Assembly (NCBI GenBank): GCA_029268165.1
Contig: JAJUGM010000151.1
Location: 1 to 7,727 of the forward strand
Reading direction: 5' to 3'
Length of the DNA stretch: 7,727 bases
From: Bacteroidota bacterium
Lineage (GTDB): Bacteria; Bacteroidota; Bacteroidia; Bacteroidales; UBA10428
Shown: one piece after another, positions 5,917-7,727 of the stretch
Layout: each line of letters begins with the position of its first letter
Position numbering within the stretch: position 1 is the stretch's first letter
Program-made: the position numbers and the translations under genes
Notes under the pieces: model-generated
Seen by the model: only the letters and a program-made list of their open reading frames with translations
Told to the model about the DNA's origin: nothing
Database searches by the model: none

Positions 5917-7701
5917 TGTAGGTTCGACACCCGTACGATGACCATAGTAAATATTACGGGTTGGAGCTGCACGCTGGCTGACTGCCGGAGCATGGTATGG
6001 GGCGGGCCTTTGCCCGTAATAATGATGATAATGATAATGATACGGAGGACGGTAAACCGGTGGTCCCCAATAACCACCATAATAATGATAATGATAGCGG
6101 GGATGGCTGTGATAATATGTAAACCAGCGGTATGGCCTCCAGACCGACATTGAAAATCCTATACTCCATCCGGTATATGGATTGTAATGCATGTGGTAAC
6201 CGTATGTCCATGGCCTGGGATAATAATGCCTTCCATACCAGGAATGATAATGATAACCGGTACCGTAAACAACGGTAGGGCCGTAAATATAACATCCGGT
6301 ATATGCTGGAGTATATCCGACATAAACTACTTCGGGAGTATAATCATAAACATATACATATTTGACATGGTAAATCGGAGCGCTGGGCGGTATTTCCTGT
6401 ACTTCTCCGGGCACATGCACACAAACTTCCCATGGTCCGAGAGGCCTTGCTGATTCAAACCATACACCGTTTTCGCAAGCATAGTACCTGTTATTAATAA
6501 GTAAAACTGTATTGGGTGAGTTCTCAGCATAAGCAACACGCGTACCCGGAATGTTAATAAAATTAGGATTGCCATCGTAACTGATTTCAACGGTTGCCTC
6601 GTTTCTTTTTACCATAGCTGTCTGAGGAATAATGGCGTCTAACTTGGCTTCATTGGCTGCATTAGTACCTGCAACACTTGCCAGAACTTTGTCTTTTTCG
6701 CTTCCCTCAGGAATTTTTGCAAAGTCATCAGGAAGTCTGTCAGAAGCGCGATATTTCCATGGTCCCGTAAGGTCTGATGATGTATACCAGCGTCCTGAAA
6801 GAAGTATAAAGTATGACTGGCTATTAATGTCAAGAAATATATCACTCTCAGTGTTCTTAACATATAATAACCCTGTTCCTTCTACCGGAGTTAACTGAGG
6901 TTCGCCTTCAATAACAATAAGTTCGGCAGGTGTTGTGCGGACTACAATTTCAGGGATAACTGAAGGCTTGCCCATATCTGTATCTTCTTCCTGTTCATCA
7001 ATCAACTCCTGAACTTTTACCGGCGGATTTCCGACGTAGGTCCACCTCCCTCGGATGACATCAGAAGTAACAAACCACATACCATCACCATAGAGCCAGT
7101 ATTCACGGGTACGAGGATTAAATATGATAAAATAAGGCGTATTTACCACCTGTTGAAGGTCAGAATTCTCAATATCTTCAATGCGGGGATCACCGTCAAT
7201 GGTAATCAGCACAGCCGGTTTGTTTTTAATAATAATTTCAGGAGGCTCATTATTAAATTCTTCTTTTCTCCCTATTGCCTCGTCAGCTTCTTCAATGGTT
7301 GTCAGCAACTCATCAAGCGGAAATTCAAGGCTGAGTATTGGAATTTCTGTTTCAAGAATTGATTTTATCTCCTTTACTTTTTCTGGTTCAATATCATCAG
7401 GGAATTTAATGTTTCTGATGTGAATAGACTGAAGGGTTACCATCCTTTCTTCACGGTCAGTAAGTATCCGGGCATCAAACCAGAAAGCACCGAACACAGG
7501 TTCATTGTCCTTTTTTTGTTTTACCGATACTGCAGCACGGGCCGTGAGGTTATTTCCCTGTAAATTTTCGGCCTGAGGTTGATAAAGCGTTATTATACCT
7601 CTTGTGGTCTTTATCTCCTTCGGCCAGTACGAAGCTTCTGCTATCAAACTAAAGCCCAGTATTGCTACTGTTATTGCTATTGTAAATATTTGCCGTTTCA
7701 T
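5293..7701 (-). CDS. Large exported W-repeat protein with His/Tyr-rich and Ser/Thr/Arg-rich regions
   Basis: The 802-residue product has an N-terminal signal peptide (MKRQIFTIAI, hydrophobic core, likely cleavage after AEA at 23), so it leaves the cytoplasm. Domains in order: residues 24-155, a unique region starting SYWPKEIKTTRGIITLY; three related repeats at about 157-226, 254-324 and 364-430; a Tyr/Gly/His-rich region at about 444-564; and a basic low-complexity Ser/Thr/Arg/Pro tail at about 596-802. A short ordered motif interrupts the tail at 688-716. The phrase LLYVKNTESDIF and the run GSEKDKVLASVAGT recall a family annotated in some genomes as carbohydrate-binding family V/XII; I know of no demonstrated function. 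No catalytic motif is seen. The ATG at 7701-7699 is the natural start, with A/T-rich sequence before it and no Shine-Dalgarno sequence. Its promoter would lie beyond the window. An envelope or surface scaffold is plausible but inferred. Confidence 0.85.
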   Translation of the reverse strand: MKRQIFTIAITVAILGFSLIAEASYWPKEIKTTRGIITLYQPQAENLQGNNLTARAAVSVKQKKDNEPVFGAFWFDARILTDREERMVTLQSIHIRNIKFPDDIEPEKVKEIKSILETEIPILSLEFPLDELLTTIEEADEAIGRKEEFNNEPPEIIIKNKPAVLITIDGDPRIEDIENSDLQQVVNTPYFIIFNPRTREYWLYGDGMWFVTSDVIRGRWTYVGNPPVKVQELIDEQEEDTDMGKPSVIPEIVVRTTPAELIVIEGEPQLTPVEGTGLLYVKNTESDIFLDINSQSYFILLSGRWYTSSDLTGPWKYRASDRLPDDFAKIPEGSEKDKVLASVAGTNAANEAKLDAIIPQTAMVKRNEATVEISYDGNPNFINIPGTRVAYAENSPNTVLLINNRYYACENGVWFESARPLGPWEVCVHVPGEVQEIPPSAPIYHVKYVYVYDYTPEVVYVGYTPAYTGCYIYGPTVVYGTGYHYHSWYGRHYYPRPWTYGYHMHYNPYTGWSIGFSMSVWRPYRWFTYYHSHPRYHYHYYGGYWGPPVYRPPYHYHYHHYYGQRPAPYHAPAVSQRAAPTRNIYYGHRTGVEPTRRSTSSYSTSRQSVSSSRATSSTGVTKTSTRQATRPSTSTRPVVKSTETHPATRPATTQPSTRPSTSSRPPSTQTTSPARRTTTTTTRTPAANNIYTDKEGNIYRRTGEEWQKRENNTWKPESQQPATTRPSNQATTRSSGTATSRPDLERQSYSRERGVQRSTNAQTIKSTSTPRTSTQTRSKSTGSSSSGQKQQTRTQTSGSGRR
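5554..5640 (-). other. Ordered short motif inside the low-complexity tail
   Basis: Residues 688-716 read NNIYTDKEGNIYRRTGEEWQ and then KRENNTWKP. Acidic, aromatic and Trp residues appear here and almost nowhere else in the tail. The D-x-E-G-N-I-Y-R pattern with two following Trp suggests a short beta-hairpin. Similar motifs occur, as I recall, in related proteins with such tails. Confidence 0.5.
6010..6372 (-). repeat. Tyr/His/Gly-rich region of the 802-residue protein
   Basis: Residues about 444-564 are dominated by Tyr, His, Gly and Pro, with runs such as YHYHYYGG and YHYHYHHYYG. Such a density of alternating His could bind metal ions, and the Tyr could stack or cross-link; both are inference. 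At DNA level the His-Tyr runs come from hexamer repeats at 6017-6042, 6079-6096 and 6243-6256. Confidence 0.75.
6017..6042. repeat. ATAATG hexamer microsatellite (His-Tyr codons)
   Basis: The plus strand reads ATAATG-like units in a row with one GATGAT interruption. On the minus strand these are CATTAT codon pairs giving alternating His and Tyr. Shorter relatives lie at 6079-6096 and 6243-6256. Gain or loss of one unit would keep the reading frame and change the protein by two residues. Confidence 0.7.
6412..6612 (-). repeat. W-repeat copy C within the 802-residue protein
   Basis: Residues about 364-430. It starts VKRNEATVEISYDGNPNFIN, then IPGTRVAYAENSPNTVLLI, and closes with GVWFESARPLGPWEV. 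GT-x(2)-AYAxN here parallels GT-x-LLYVKN in copy B, showing the two are duplicates in the same order. Confidence 0.75.
6730..6942 (-). repeat. W-repeat copy B within the 802-residue protein
   Basis: Residues about 254-324. It starts TPAELIVIEGEPQLTPVEGT, followed by LLYVKNTESDIFLDINSQSY, and closes with GRWYTSSDLTGPWKY. This is the best-formed copy and shows the DL-x-GPW closing motif clearly. Confidence 0.75.
7024..7233 (-). repeat. W-repeat copy A within the 802-residue protein
   Basis: Residues about 157-226. It starts KPAVLITIDGDPRIEDI and ends MWFVTSDVIRGRWTYVG. It shares with the other copies an (I/V)xxxGxP start, a hydrophobic-aromatic middle (YFIIFN, REYWLYG) and the closing pattern W-F/Y-x(2)-S-x(4)-G-x-W. 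It is the most diverged copy. Confidence 0.7.
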
Positions 7702-7727
7702 TTTCTTAATATTTTAAAATAAAGATA

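Noticed and set aside
5286..6080. 264-codon open frame on the minus strand, rich in Gln, His and Leu
   Set aside because: It lies entirely within the Ser/Thr/Arg tail region of the 802-residue gene in another register. Its length follows from codon bias, and its product has no recognisable domain.
5954..6295. 113-codon minus-strand frame in the His/Tyr region
   Set aside because: It is a frame-shifted reading of the repetitive His-Tyr codons of the larger gene.
1..7727. tRNA, rRNA, CRISPR array or insertion sequence
   Set aside because: I saw no cloverleaf, rRNA motif, regularly spaced repeats or transposase on either strand.

Overview
The window looks like chromosomal DNA from a member of the Bacteroidota, probably a Bacteroidales-type or related environmental lineage. 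The evidence is a GlmM of the form typical of that phylum, start codons preceded by A/T-rich stretches with no visible Shine-Dalgarno sequence, one good match to the phylum's TTG/TAnnTTTG promoter, several short-signal lipoproteins, and a DUF2281-like/PIN toxin-antitoxin pair of a kind common there. The lineage call is inference from these features; no search was run.

Layout. Positions 1-886 (minus) hold the N-terminal 295 codons of phosphoglucosamine mutase GlmM, cut by the window edge. A 220-base A/T-rich divergent spacer follows. Next comes a tight plus-strand run: an RsuA/RluB-family 23S rRNA pseudouridine synthase (1107-1973), an FHIT-like HIT nucleotide hydrolase (1980-2477) and a lipoprotein of the DUF6544/DUF6920 type (2501-3346). 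After a 54-base gap with its own promoter lies an antitoxin/PIN-toxin pair (3401-4014), lower in G+C than the genes before it. The toxin has no ATG and seems to start at a TTG inside the antitoxin's end. Behind it is a 316-base gene-free stretch holding a large imperfect inverted repeat. A lipoprotein of unknown function (4331-5206, plus) then converges with an 802-residue exported protein (5293-7701, minus). That protein has three copies of a W-rich repeat, a His/Tyr-rich middle and a long Ser/Thr/Arg tail.

How the parts relate. GlmM serves cell-wall precursor synthesis. The pseudouridine synthase and HIT enzyme are housekeeping genes that are probably co-transcribed with the DUF lipoprotein. 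The toxin-antitoxin pair with its trailing inverted repeat looks like a small acquired cassette. The two genes on the right encode envelope or exported proteins with no assigned reaction. The least explained items are the 802-residue protein and the inverted repeat after the toxin gene.
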